Shown piece after piece: positions 1 through 5,934 of a stretch of DNA of 7,785 nucleotides; position 1 is the first letter of the stretch, and each line of letters opens with the position of its first letter. The position numbers and the translations under genes are program-made. This stretch comes from CAZJAD01 sp964543855 (GTDB lineage: Bacteria > Electryoneota > RPQS01 > DYHQ01): the NCBI GenBank assembly GCA_964543855.1, contig CAZJAD010000103.1, positions 1 to 7,785 of the forward strand. The letters are read 5' to 3'. The notes under the pieces were generated by a model. The model worked only from the letters and a program-made list of their open reading frames with translations. It was not told the DNA's origin and made no database searches.

Positions 1-896
1 CCTGTCAGCGCCCGGTATGCGGTCAGGTAGGCCTGGCGCGTTTGATTGACGACTTCGGGAGGCAGGGCAGGAACGGGAGGTTCGCGATTCCAGCCGATGT
101 GGATCAGGTAGTTGCGCACAATCTGCTTGTCGAGGCTGGGTTGGTCGCGCCCGGGCTCGTAGCGGTCGGCTGGCCAGAAGCGCGAACTATCCGGCGTTAA
201 GACCTCGTCGACTACAACAATCTGTCCGTCCACGATTCCGAATTCGAACTTTGTGTCGGCGATGAGAATGCCCCGCGGTGGGGCGAATTCAGCCGCCATC
301 GTGTACACCCGTAGCGAGATGTCCCGCAATGTTTCTGCCGCTTCGGTGCCGATGATTCCAGCCATCTTCTCAAAGGGGATATTCTCATCATGCCCTGAGG
401 TTGCCTTCGTCGCGGGGGTGAAGATGGGCTCAGGCAGCCTCTGTGATTGCATGAGGCCTTTCGGTAGAGGTACTCCGCAGATTGAGCCAGATTTCTGATA
501 TTCCGTCCATGCCGAGCCTGCGAGGTATCCACGCACGACGCATTCCACAGGAAAGACTTTCGCCGCCCGAACGAGCTCCGCTCGACCTTTCAGAGTGCGC
601 CTTTCATCTTCAGGCAACTCAGCGAGGAGTTTTTGCAGCCGCTCTTCTTCAGCCAAATGATTCCTGACGATGCTATGCAACTTCGCAAGCCAGAAGTGCG
701 ACAATCCCATGAGTACGCGGCCTCTATCAGGAATCGGTGTCGGCAGAACATGATCAAAGGCGCTGAGTCTGTCCGTCGTCACGACGAGCAAATGCTGCTC
801 GTCAATCTCGTAGATGTCGCGGACTTTGCCGCGTGCCCGGAGCTTGCAAGGCAGTTTGGTTTCAAACAGGGCGCGTGTTGTCTTTGTGTGAGTCAT
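1..896 (-). CDS. purC: SAICAR synthase (phosphoribosylaminoimidazole-succinocarboxamide synthase), 3' end cut by window edge
   Basis: This enzyme makes SAICAR from CAIR, L-aspartate and ATP in de novo purine synthesis, in the cytoplasm. I read 298 codons from ATG at 896-894, open to base 1. The family hallmarks appear in order: GKVRDIYE (residues 23-30), TDRLSAFD (41-48), PIPDRGRVLMGLSHFW (54-69), VECVVRGYLAGSAWTEY (117-133), PIFTPATKA (157-165), GHDEN (168-172), ADTKFEFG (213-220), DEVLTPDSSRFWP (230-242) and SLDKQIVRNYL (254-264). The length fits the longer, yeast ADE1-like form of about 300 residues rather than the form of about 237 residues in E. coli, so probably only a few residues are missing. 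The nearby ATG at 901 reads into a stop after two codons, which supports 896. No strong Shine-Dalgarno is visible. A 227-base structured intergenic region lies upstream, and no other purine gene is in view. Confidence 0.97.
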   Translation of the reverse strand, partial: MTHTKTTRALFETKLPCKLRARGKVRDIYEIDEQHLLVVTTDRLSAFDHVLPTPIPDRGRVLMGLSHFWLAKLHSIVRNHLAEEERLQKLLAELPEDERRTLKGRAELVRAAKVFPVECVVRGYLAGSAWTEYQKSGSICGVPLPKGLMQSQRLPEPIFTPATKATSGHDENIPFEKMAGIIGTEAAETLRDISLRVYTMAAEFAPPRGILIADTKFEFGIVDGQIVVVDEVLTPDSSRFWPADRYEPGRDQPSLDKQIVRNYLIHIGWNREPPVPALPPEVVNQTRQAYLTAYRALT

Positions 897-923
897 CGCA
901 TTTTCGTTTTTGAATGAATTCCG

Positions 924-943
924 GGCAGATCAGGGGATCTGCC
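924..943 (-). promoter_or_regulatory. Hairpin in the purC leader
   Basis: GGCAGATC (924-931) and GATCTGCC (936-943) form a perfect 8-bp stem around a 4-base loop. The hairpin lies 27 bases upstream of the purC start codon. No run of T follows on the minus strand, so it does not look like a complete intrinsic terminator. It could be a leader hairpin affecting purC expression or mRNA stability, but that role is inference from position alone. Confidence 0.45.
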
Positions 944-960
944 TCGGCGACTCAAGTACT

Positions 961-982
961 CCCCCACCGAGGACGGTGGGGG
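961..982 (-). promoter_or_regulatory. Strong 9-bp GC hairpin overlapping the first tandem repeat
   Basis: CCCCCACCG (961-969) and CGGTGGGGG (974-982) are perfect complements separated by four bases. Beyond a two-base bulge the pairing can be extended by TACT (957-960) with AGTA (985-988). Neither side has a T run, so this is not a canonical rho-independent terminator. It may still end the permease transcript or protect its 3' end. The 3' arm (974-982, plus-strand sense) is the beginning of the first 18-bp repeat unit, so the other repeat units could compete for the same partner. Confidence 0.5.
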
Positions 983-1050
983 CTAGTAAATTGGTGGGGG
1001 CTAGTAAACTGGTGGAGGTTAGCAAATTGATGGGGGTTCGTAAATTGATG
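975..1050. repeat. Four degenerate 18-bp tandem repeats plus a 4-base partial copy
   Basis: The plus-strand unit is GGTGGGGGCTAGTAAATT. Copies lie at 975-992, 993-1010, 1011-1028 and 1029-1046, followed by GATG (1047-1050). Copy 2 differs from copy 1 at one base; copies 3 and 4 each differ at three. The array lies wholly in the intergenic region between the TSUP permease and purC. Because 18 is a multiple of three, the plus strand reads as a six-residue peptide repeat (VGASKL-like), but no good translation start precedes it, so I treat it as non-coding. Confidence 0.85.
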
Positions 1051-1077
1051 AACGAAACAACCTTTCTGGACGCTATA

Positions 1078-1091
1078 CTGGCCGCGGCCAG
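1078..1091. repeat. Perfect 14-bp palindrome CTGGCCGCGGCCAG
   Basis: The 14 bases equal their own reverse complement, and the flanking bases (A at 1077 and A at 1092) break the symmetry. It lies 33 bases downstream of the permease stop codon. It could be a dimeric-regulator site, a short hairpin with a CGCG loop at the end of the permease transcript, or chance in GC-rich DNA. No T run follows on the minus strand. Confidence 0.5.
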
Positions 1092-1123
1092 AGGTCGCGG
1101 ATAGTGGGCTGGAATGTATCGCG

Positions 1124-1924
1124 TTAGAAAGAGCGAAAGAGCAATCGAGCCGCGATCAGAAGCAGGAAGAGGGCGAAGATGTAGCGGAAGACCTTGGTGC
1201 CGAAGCGGCGGTTCAGACTGAATCCGAGGGGAGCGCCGAGGATGGTTCCGATCATCATGGGTGCAGCGAAAGCGGGCAGGATGAAGCCGACGGCACCGGA
1301 TGGGAGGCCGGTCGCGTGCATTCCGTGGAGGATATATCCGAGTGCGCCGACGACGGTTGTGACGATTCCGACCGCGGCACTCGTGCCGGGGCCATGTTCG
1401 ACCGGCAGGCGAGCCCAGATGAGAAAGAGGGGCACCATGATCACGCCACCGGCTATCCCTAAGTAGGCTGAAGCGATACCCGCGAGGCAGCCGGTTACCA
1501 CCAAGGGGAAGTGCCGCACGGGCACGGAGCCGCCCGGCGGGGCGAACTTCCCGCGGATAAGAAAACCTGCCGATGCGATAACAAAGATGGAGAAGGCCGC
1601 GCGGAGAAGGCTGGTTTCGGAAATGGCCGCCAGATACGAGCCGACGAGAGACATGGCGACGGCGGGAAGTGCGGCCCAGAGGATTACTTTCCACGCCACA
1701 CGGCGAACTCGCGCGTAGCTGGCCGTTGTGGCGGCCGCCGTTCCAATCGCCGCGCAGAGAGCCGTGCCAAAGGCAAGATGGAAGAGGTGCTCTGCACTGA
1801 CGCCACGGCTGTGCAGGAGCTCGACCAGCACCGGCACCATCAGCACTCCCCCACCGATGCCCAGGTAACCCCCAAAGGCTCCGGCTGCGAAGCCGGTTAT
1901 GAACAGCAGGAGAATCAGCGACAA
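1124..1924 (-). CDS. TSUP family (TauE/SafE, formerly DUF81) membrane permease
   Basis: This is a 266-residue, very hydrophobic integral membrane protein with the two-fold internal repeat of the TauE/SafE family. A glycine-rich GGYLGIGGGVLMVP stretch lies near the N-terminus (about 18-31) and a matching SAYLGIAGGVIMVP opens the second half (about 152-165). Hydrophobic stretches suggest roughly eight membrane segments. Family members export or import sulfite, sulfoacetate and other organosulfur anions, but substrates cannot be read from sequence. The start is TTG (1924-1922): the next in-frame ATG would remove the first helix and the first glycine motif. A weak AAGG (1935-1932) overlaps the protease stop codon, seven bases before the TTG. 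The nine-base gap to the protease gene suggests co-transcription and perhaps reinitiation at a low level. I assign no gene symbol because the substrate is unknown. Confidence 0.93.
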   Translation of the reverse strand: MSLILLLFITGFAAGAFGGYLGIGGGVLMVPVLVELLHSRGVSAEHLFHLAFGTALCAAIGTAAATTASYARVRRVAWKVILWAALPAVAMSLVGSYLAAISETSLLRAAFSIFVIASAGFLIRGKFAPPGGSVPVRHFPLVVTGCLAGIASAYLGIAGGVIMVPLFLIWARLPVEHGPGTSAAVGIVTTVVGALGYILHGMHATGLPSGAVGFILPAFAAPMMIGTILGAPLGFSLNRRFGTKVFRYIFALFLLLIAARLLFRSF

Positions 1925-1933
1925 GAGCCGGCC

Positions 1934-3622
1934 TTATCGAGTCGTGTCCACGGGCATGTCCAAGGCGAGGAGCGCGCGGTAACCAGTCTGGTCGCGGAGA
2001 ATCTCGATGGCTTTGAGGAGTTGCGGGTCATCTTTGAAGCTCGCCTCGGTTCTGCCTCGCGATCCCCACAGGTTCGCCGCGAGTTCGTGCTGCAGCGATT
2101 GGCGGATGAACTGTCTGCCCTGCTCGAAATCGCGCTGCCGATTTTGAGCGAATATGCTGCGCAGTGAATCCAGCGGACCAGCCGCCTGCTCGGTCATGCC
2201 TTCTTCTTCAACGACGGCTTCGAGGTCGGCAAACTCGATTTCGCACCGGCTACGATAGACGAAATCCGTTTCCTCCAGCCACTGTTGGAATTCGTCCAAC
2301 GCCTGGTCACTGATGTCCGCGCTTGTCAGATTGGGGTGGCGGGCCCGGTATTCGGTGACGAAGTCAAAGAACTTGCCCTGGCGCCAGAGTTCCGTGCCGA
2401 GTCGGTTTGGCTCGGGCACCGGCACGAAGACATCGGGCGAAATGCCCCCTCCACCATAGACCGGCCTCCCGTGAAGAGTCGCGAAGGAATCGGGAGTAGC
2501 TTGCGTCGTATCTTCAGAGAGAACGCTCTGGGTCGGCGAAAAGTAGTCTACTTTCTGGATCAGCCTGCCTGACGGCGTGTAATATTTGGCGGTCGTCAGT
2601 TTGAGGGCTTTGCCACTCTCGAAAGAAATGACGGACTGCACGAGTCCCTTACCGAAAGTCGGTTGTCCGACGATGACTCCCCGGTCCAGATCCTGGACGG
2701 CTCCGGCAACGATTTCGGACGCCGAGGCCGATCCGCCATTCACCAGAACCACGAGCGGCACATCACCGAGTACAGGATCCGTGGGTGCCGTGAAATCGCG
2801 CGCCGCTTCGAGCATTCTGCCCCGGGTGGAGACAACGACCTTGCCCTTCGGGCACACTCGCTGCGAGACCGCCACGGCCGCAGGCAGAAGACCGCCCGGA
2901 TTGGAGCGGAGGTCGAGAACGAGTTTTTCCATGCCTCCGGCAAACAGCTCGGAGACGGCGTGGTCGAGTTCCTCGGCCGCTCGCCGGGAGAAGTGGGCGA
3001 GTTTGATATAACCGATGCCCGGTTCGACGAAGCCGTAATAAGGCACATCCTTGATTTCGATTTCATCCCGGGTGATGACGAACTCAATCGGTTCGATGCT
3101 GCCGCTTCGCATGATTTTGATGGTCACTTGGGTGCCGGGATCGCCTCGGAGAAACTCCGCGGCCTTGGCCGTTGTGAATCCCTCAGTGGATTGACTGTCA
3201 ATCTCGACGATGCGGTCGCCGGACCGGATACCGACGCGCTGCGCCGGCGAATCATCCATTGCCGTAATGACCGTCAGCACTTTCTTCTCGCCGCGTACAC
3301 CGATTTCTATACCGACCCCTCCGTAGCGGCCCGTCGTGAGAATCTCGAGGTCCTCCATCTGGGAGTCATCGTAAAGGACCGTGTAGGGGTCGAGGGTCGC
3401 GAGCATTCCGTCAATGCCAGCGCGAACGAACTCGTCGGGGTCAACTGAGTCTACATAGCGGAGACTGATTTCCCGATAGACATCACCAAAGAGGCCGATA
3501 TTCTCTCGGATGCGTTCGTAGAGTTCGTTTTGGGAACTTGGTGCCGGCCCGGCCTCAAGTGCAAGAGCCAAGGGCAGAAGAACCACAATCAACGCAACGG
3601 AACGCCAGAATCTGTGCAACAT
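1934..3622 (-). CDS. ctpA: Exported S41-family C-terminal processing protease (CtpA/Prc type)
   Basis: This serine protease cleaves proteins near their C-termini in the periplasm or cell envelope. With the start at ATG 3622-3620 it has 562 residues. The reading frame also contains an ATG at 3649, but the one at 3622 has GGAG six bases upstream and gives a textbook signal peptide: Arg4 and Arg7, a hydrophobic core around 9-22, then a small-residue cleavage region. Counting from the 3649 ATG, the PDZ domain is about 100-190 (GVGIEIG, SGDRIVEI) and the S41 core about 205-365. Catalytic Ser309 sits in GSASASE, Lys334 in PTFGKG, and Gln338 lies four residues later. The 25-residue Ser-Lys spacing matches characterised members. 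After YYTPSGRLIQ comes a C-terminal region of about 200 residues, rich in charged residues, with no assigned domain. It lies behind tmk after a gap of about 120 bases, so it may have its own promoter, though I could not identify one. Confidence 0.95.
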   Translation of the reverse strand: MLHRFWRSVALIVVLLPLALALEAGPAPSSQNELYERIRENIGLFGDVYREISLRYVDSVDPDEFVRAGIDGMLATLDPYTVLYDDSQMEDLEILTTGRYGGVGIEIGVRGEKKVLTVITAMDDSPAQRVGIRSGDRIVEIDSQSTEGFTTAKAAEFLRGDPGTQVTIKIMRSGSIEPIEFVITRDEIEIKDVPYYGFVEPGIGYIKLAHFSRRAAEELDHAVSELFAGGMEKLVLDLRSNPGGLLPAAVAVSQRVCPKGKVVVSTRGRMLEAARDFTAPTDPVLGDVPLVVLVNGGSASASEIVAGAVQDLDRGVIVGQPTFGKGLVQSVISFESGKALKLTTAKYYTPSGRLIQKVDYFSPTQSVLSEDTTQATPDSFATLHGRPVYGGGGISPDVFVPVPEPNRLGTELWRQGKFFDFVTEYRARHPNLTSADISDQALDEFQQWLEETDFVYRSRCEIEFADLEAVVEEEGMTEQAAGPLDSLRSIFAQNRQRDFEQGRQFIRQSLQHELAANLWGSRGRTEASFKDDPQLLKAIEILRDQTGYRALLALDMPVDTTR

Positions 3623-3628
3623 ATTGTA

Positions 3629-3632
3629 CTCC
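3629..3632 (-). promoter_or_regulatory. Ribosome-binding site deciding the ctpA start
   Basis: The minus strand reads TTTGGAG and then six bases before the ATG at 3622. The upstream ATG at 3649 has only a weak GAG nearby (TGAGAAGCA). This favours the shorter protein, whose N-terminus is then a compact signal peptide. Confidence 0.65.
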
Positions 3633-3746
3633 AAAGACTTCGCTTTCATTGCTTCTCAGCATGCAGCTTGACACTTTTTTGACTACCACCCTCGAGATTC
3701 CGTTCCAGCAAAAGAAGCGCCATTTCTCAGCAGGTGAGTGCGCGGA

Positions 3747-4397
3747 CTATGGCCGCCAGCTCGGCCAGTGTTTCTGGAGGAGCGGCATTACGCTTTCGAG
3801 AATCGTGGTCGCGATTTCATCCGGGGTGCCCGATGCGTCCAAGCGAACCATGCGTTGCGGTTCTCGCTCGCAGAGGTCCAAATACCCTTGACGCACACGC
3901 TCGTAGAATTCATCGCTGCTGGTTTCGAGGCGGTCCGCCGCCTGGGATTGGAGGCCCTTGCGTCTTCGCGCTTCATGTAGAGGCAGGTCGAAGAAGAATG
4001 TTCTGTGCGGCTGGAGATGCGCGGTGGCAAAACGATTGACGTGTTCGACTTCGCGTAAGGCAAGGCCTCGACCGGCACCCTGATAGGCTGTCGAAGAATC
4101 ATAGAAGCGGTCGAGGAGCACGACGCCTCGTTTCTTCTGAAGGAACGGCAGCAGGTCTTCTTCCACGAGTTGCGCGCGTGAGGCGGAATAGAGCAGGAAT
4201 TCGGTTCGCGGGTGCATGGCTCGCCAGCGAGGGTCGAGCAGTACATCGCGTATGCTCTCCCCGAGCTCGGTGCCGCCGGGTTCGCGGCGAACCAGGACAT
4301 CGCATCCGTGGTTGCGCAGCCAGTCCTCCAAGCGGGTTATCTGGGTCGTTTTGCCGGAAGCGTCAATGCCTTCGAAGCTGATGACCATTCCGCTCAT
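3747..4397 (-). CDS. tmk: Thymidylate kinase (dTMP kinase)
   Basis: This enzyme phosphorylates dTMP to dTDP with ATP, the step before dTTP, in the cytoplasm. It has 216 residues, close to the usual 205-215. The P-loop FEGIDASGKTT spans residues 8-18, REPGGTELGE spans 38-47, the DR(F/Y) motif is DRFYDSSTAYQGAGRGL at 96-112, and the LID segment is about 144-158, ending in DRLE. In the P-loop, Ala13 stands where Gly is common. The LID carries several basic residues (RRRK at 144-147). The ATG at 4397 overlaps the lgt stop as ATGA, a four-base overlap typical of translational coupling, and AAGGAG lies eight bases upstream. A second in-frame ATG three codons later is possible but worse placed. The gene ends with TAG at 3749-3747. 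Confidence 0.97.
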   Translation of the reverse strand: MSGMVISFEGIDASGKTTQITRLEDWLRNHGCDVLVRREPGGTELGESIRDVLLDPRWRAMHPRTEFLLYSASRAQLVEEDLLPFLQKKRGVVLLDRFYDSSTAYQGAGRGLALREVEHVNRFATAHLQPHRTFFFDLPLHEARRRKGLQSQAADRLETSSDEFYERVRQGYLDLCEREPQRMVRLDASGTPDEIATTILESVMPLLQKHWPSWRP

Positions 4398-5215
4398 TCC
4401 GACCTCTCCTTCTGACGTGCCGCCATGATTTGCAAATACCTCCAGAGGAACACACCGGCGAAAAACATGAGGACCGACACGACACGGGAACCCGTCACAC
4501 GGATGGGACCGACAACGCCGACAATCATCTCCGGTTCATACCAGCGCAAGCCCTCCACCCAGAAGCGCGCAACGCCGTAGGCGATGAGAAAAAGGGCGAA
4601 AGTCTGCCCCTGGGGATGGGGACGGCGATCGAAATAGAGAAGTCCGACGAAGATCAGAATCATCAGGCCCATGGCGTAGAGTTGCGTCGGGTGGATGGGC
4701 GTGTGCGGATAGACCGAGCCGGCGAAACTCTCGCGCGGGAAGACACAGCCCCACGGCAGGTCGGTCGGCATCCCAAAGCAGCAACCGTTCAGGAAGCAGC
4801 CGATCCGCCCAACAGCAATTCCGATTGCGAGCGATGGCACGAGAACATCCAGAACCAAGAAGAGGGGCAGTTTCTTGACACGGACATAGATGATCGTGGC
4901 GATGATTCCGCCGATAACTCCACCCAGGAGCACGAGTCCCGCGATTCCGATGGTGCCGGTGTGTTGAACGGGCGAGATGATGTCCAGGGGATACTCGGCG
5001 AACTCGTCCCAATGCAGCACGACATAGGTTAGCCGGGCGCTCGCGAGCGATACAATGATGAGGATGAATGAAATATCGAGGGCGAAGTGGTCTCCTAATT
5101 TTGCCGCCCTCGCCCGGCGTGCCGCCAGCCAGATGGCGACGATGAAGGCGATGGTTATCATGAGGCCATAGCTGTGCAAGGTGATGGGGCCGATTTTGAA
5201 GAGCGTAGGGTGCAT
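4394..5215 (-). CDS. lgt: Phosphatidylglycerol--prolipoprotein diacylglyceryl transferase
   Basis: Lgt attaches diacylglycerol from phosphatidylglycerol to the lipobox cysteine of prolipoproteins in the inner membrane, the first step of lipoprotein maturation. The protein is about 273 residues with around seven hydrophobic segments. Counting from an alternative GTG at 5218, visible motifs are LHSYGLM (14-20), the Lgt signature GRIGCFLNGCCFG (137-149, Arg138 matching the essential E. coli Arg143), HPTQLYA (176-182) and YGVARFWVEGLRW (214-226), with Arg218 and Glu222 at the places of Arg239 and Glu243. The position of E. coli His103 is Leu98. I prefer ATG 5215 because GGGAGG lies five bases before it but only two before GTG 5218; the ATG shares one base with the rsmI TGA. 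Lgt feeds the envelope, as does the signal-peptide protease gene two genes downstream. Confidence 0.96.
   Translation of the reverse strand: MHPTLFKIGPITLHSYGLMITIAFIVAIWLAARRARAAKLGDHFALDISFILIIVSLASARLTYVVLHWDEFAEYPLDIISPVQHTGTIGIAGLVLLGGVIGGIIATIIYVRVKKLPLFLVLDVLVPSLAIGIAVGRIGCFLNGCCFGMPTDLPWGCVFPRESFAGSVYPHTPIHPTQLYAMGLMILIFVGLLYFDRRPHPQGQTFALFLIAYGVARFWVEGLRWYEPEMIVGVVGPIRVTGSRVVSVLMFFAGVFLWRYLQIMAARQKERSE
4403..4411 (-). promoter_or_regulatory. Ribosome-binding site of tmk
   Basis: AAGGAGAGG on the minus strand lies inside the 3' end of lgt. Its AAGGAG core is eight bases from the tmk ATG. It confirms the start that overlaps the lgt stop codon. Confidence 0.8.
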
Positions 5216-5934
5216 CACGGCCTCCCTTTGGCGCCCTTGCCAGCGACGACAATCACGAATTCGCCCAAGATTTTTCCGCGGCTCTGGAATATGTCGATGA
5301 CTTCCGTCAAGTTCCCTCGGACCATTTCTTCGTGGAGTTTCGTCAGTTCACGGGCGACGGCCACTTGCCGGTTGCCGAGATGCGAGTGCAGATCTCGCAG
5401 CGTTTTCAGGAAACGATGTGGACTTTCGTACAGGATGATGGTGCGTGGCTCGTCAGATAGAGACTCCAGTCGCGTCTTGCGGCCTTTCTTGTGCGGGAGA
5501 AATCCTTCGAAGGTAAAGCGCGCCGTCGGCAATCCCGAGAGCACCAGGGCATGCACGAACGCCGTTGGACCGGGAACGGCGCTGGCGGAAAAGCCCGCAT
5601 CGATTGCCCGTCGGCAGAGCTCTGCTCCCGGGTCGGAGATCCCCGGAGTCCCCGCGTCGGAAACGAGGGCAATGCGTGCGTTTTCGCGCAGCTTTTTGAG
5701 AATCTGCGGCAAGCGCGCTTTAAGGTTGTGCGCTCCGTACGAGAGAAGCGGCGACTCGATCCCCCAACGGCGCATGAGTATCTTCGTGTGGCGTGTGTCT
5801 TCGCACAGGATCAAATCTGCGGACTTGAGAACCGCGATGGCGCGATGGGATATATCCGCGAGGTTGCCGATCGGTGTGGCGACCAGAGTCAGACCATCCG
5901 GGCAAGCCGCCGGTTCAGCGTCAGCGCTCACCAC
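5215..5934 (-). CDS. rsmI: 16S rRNA (cytidine-1402-2'-O)-methyltransferase
   Basis: RsmI uses S-adenosylmethionine to 2'-O-methylate C1402 of 16S rRNA, near the P-site codon, tuning decoding fidelity. The 239-residue protein has the tetrapyrrole-methylase fold and clear family motifs: ATPIGNL (19-25), EDTRHT (45-50), SDAGTPGISDPG (92-103), PGPTAF (121-126), GFLPHKKG (144-151), YESPHR (169-174), RELTKLHEE (195-203) and GEFVIVVAG (224-232). It stops soon after the last motif and so lacks the C-terminal helical extension of the 286-residue E. coli protein. Shorter forms are common outside Proteobacteria. The start is GTG at 5934, with GGAG eight bases upstream; a second GTG at 5931 would give a four-base GTGA overlap. 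With GTG 5934 the overlap with nadE is seven bases. Confidence 0.96.
   Translation of the reverse strand: MVSADAEPAACPDGLTLVATPIGNLADISHRAIAVLKSADLILCEDTRHTKILMRRWGIESPLLSYGAHNLKARLPQILKKLRENARIALVSDAGTPGISDPGAELCRRAIDAGFSASAVPGPTAFVHALVLSGLPTARFTFEGFLPHKKGRKTRLESLSDEPRTIILYESPHRFLKTLRDLHSHLGNRQVAVARELTKLHEEMVRGNLTEVIDIFQSRGKILGEFVIVVAGKGAKGRP
5221..5226 (-). promoter_or_regulatory. Ribosome-binding site deciding the lgt start
   Basis: GGGAGG on the minus strand lies within the last codons of rsmI. It is five bases from ATG 5215 and two from GTG 5218, which favours the ATG. Confidence 0.7.

Noticed and set aside
212..532. A minus-strand frame of 106 codons within purC
   Set aside because: It is a shifted reading of purC. 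The true frame runs unbroken from 896 to base 1 with all SAICAR synthase motifs, so there is no frameshift.
975..1050. CRISPR-like array
   Set aside because: The units are directly adjacent with no spacers and only 18 bases long, so this is a tandem repeat.
1045..1079. TTGATG and TATACT as a plus-strand promoter
   Set aside because: The spacing is 23 bases, too long, and transcription would only run antisense into the permease gene.
930..1694. A 254-codon minus-strand frame overlapping the TSUP permease and the tandem repeats
   Set aside because: It is arginine- and proline-rich out-of-frame reading of the permease gene; the permease frame has the convincing family repeats.
2663..3448. A 261-codon plus-strand open frame inside ctpA
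   Set aside because: It is fully antisense to the PDZ and catalytic part of the protease, with composition expected from reverse reading and no known motif.
3668..3690. TTGACA on the plus strand, a perfect -35 hexamer, in the tmk-ctpA gap
   Set aside because: No -10 element lies at 16-18 bases and no plus-strand gene follows.
5928..5934. Possible fusion or frameshift between nadE and rsmI
   Set aside because: Both proteins are full length by motif content, and the short overlap with its own ribosome-binding site is ordinary operon packing.
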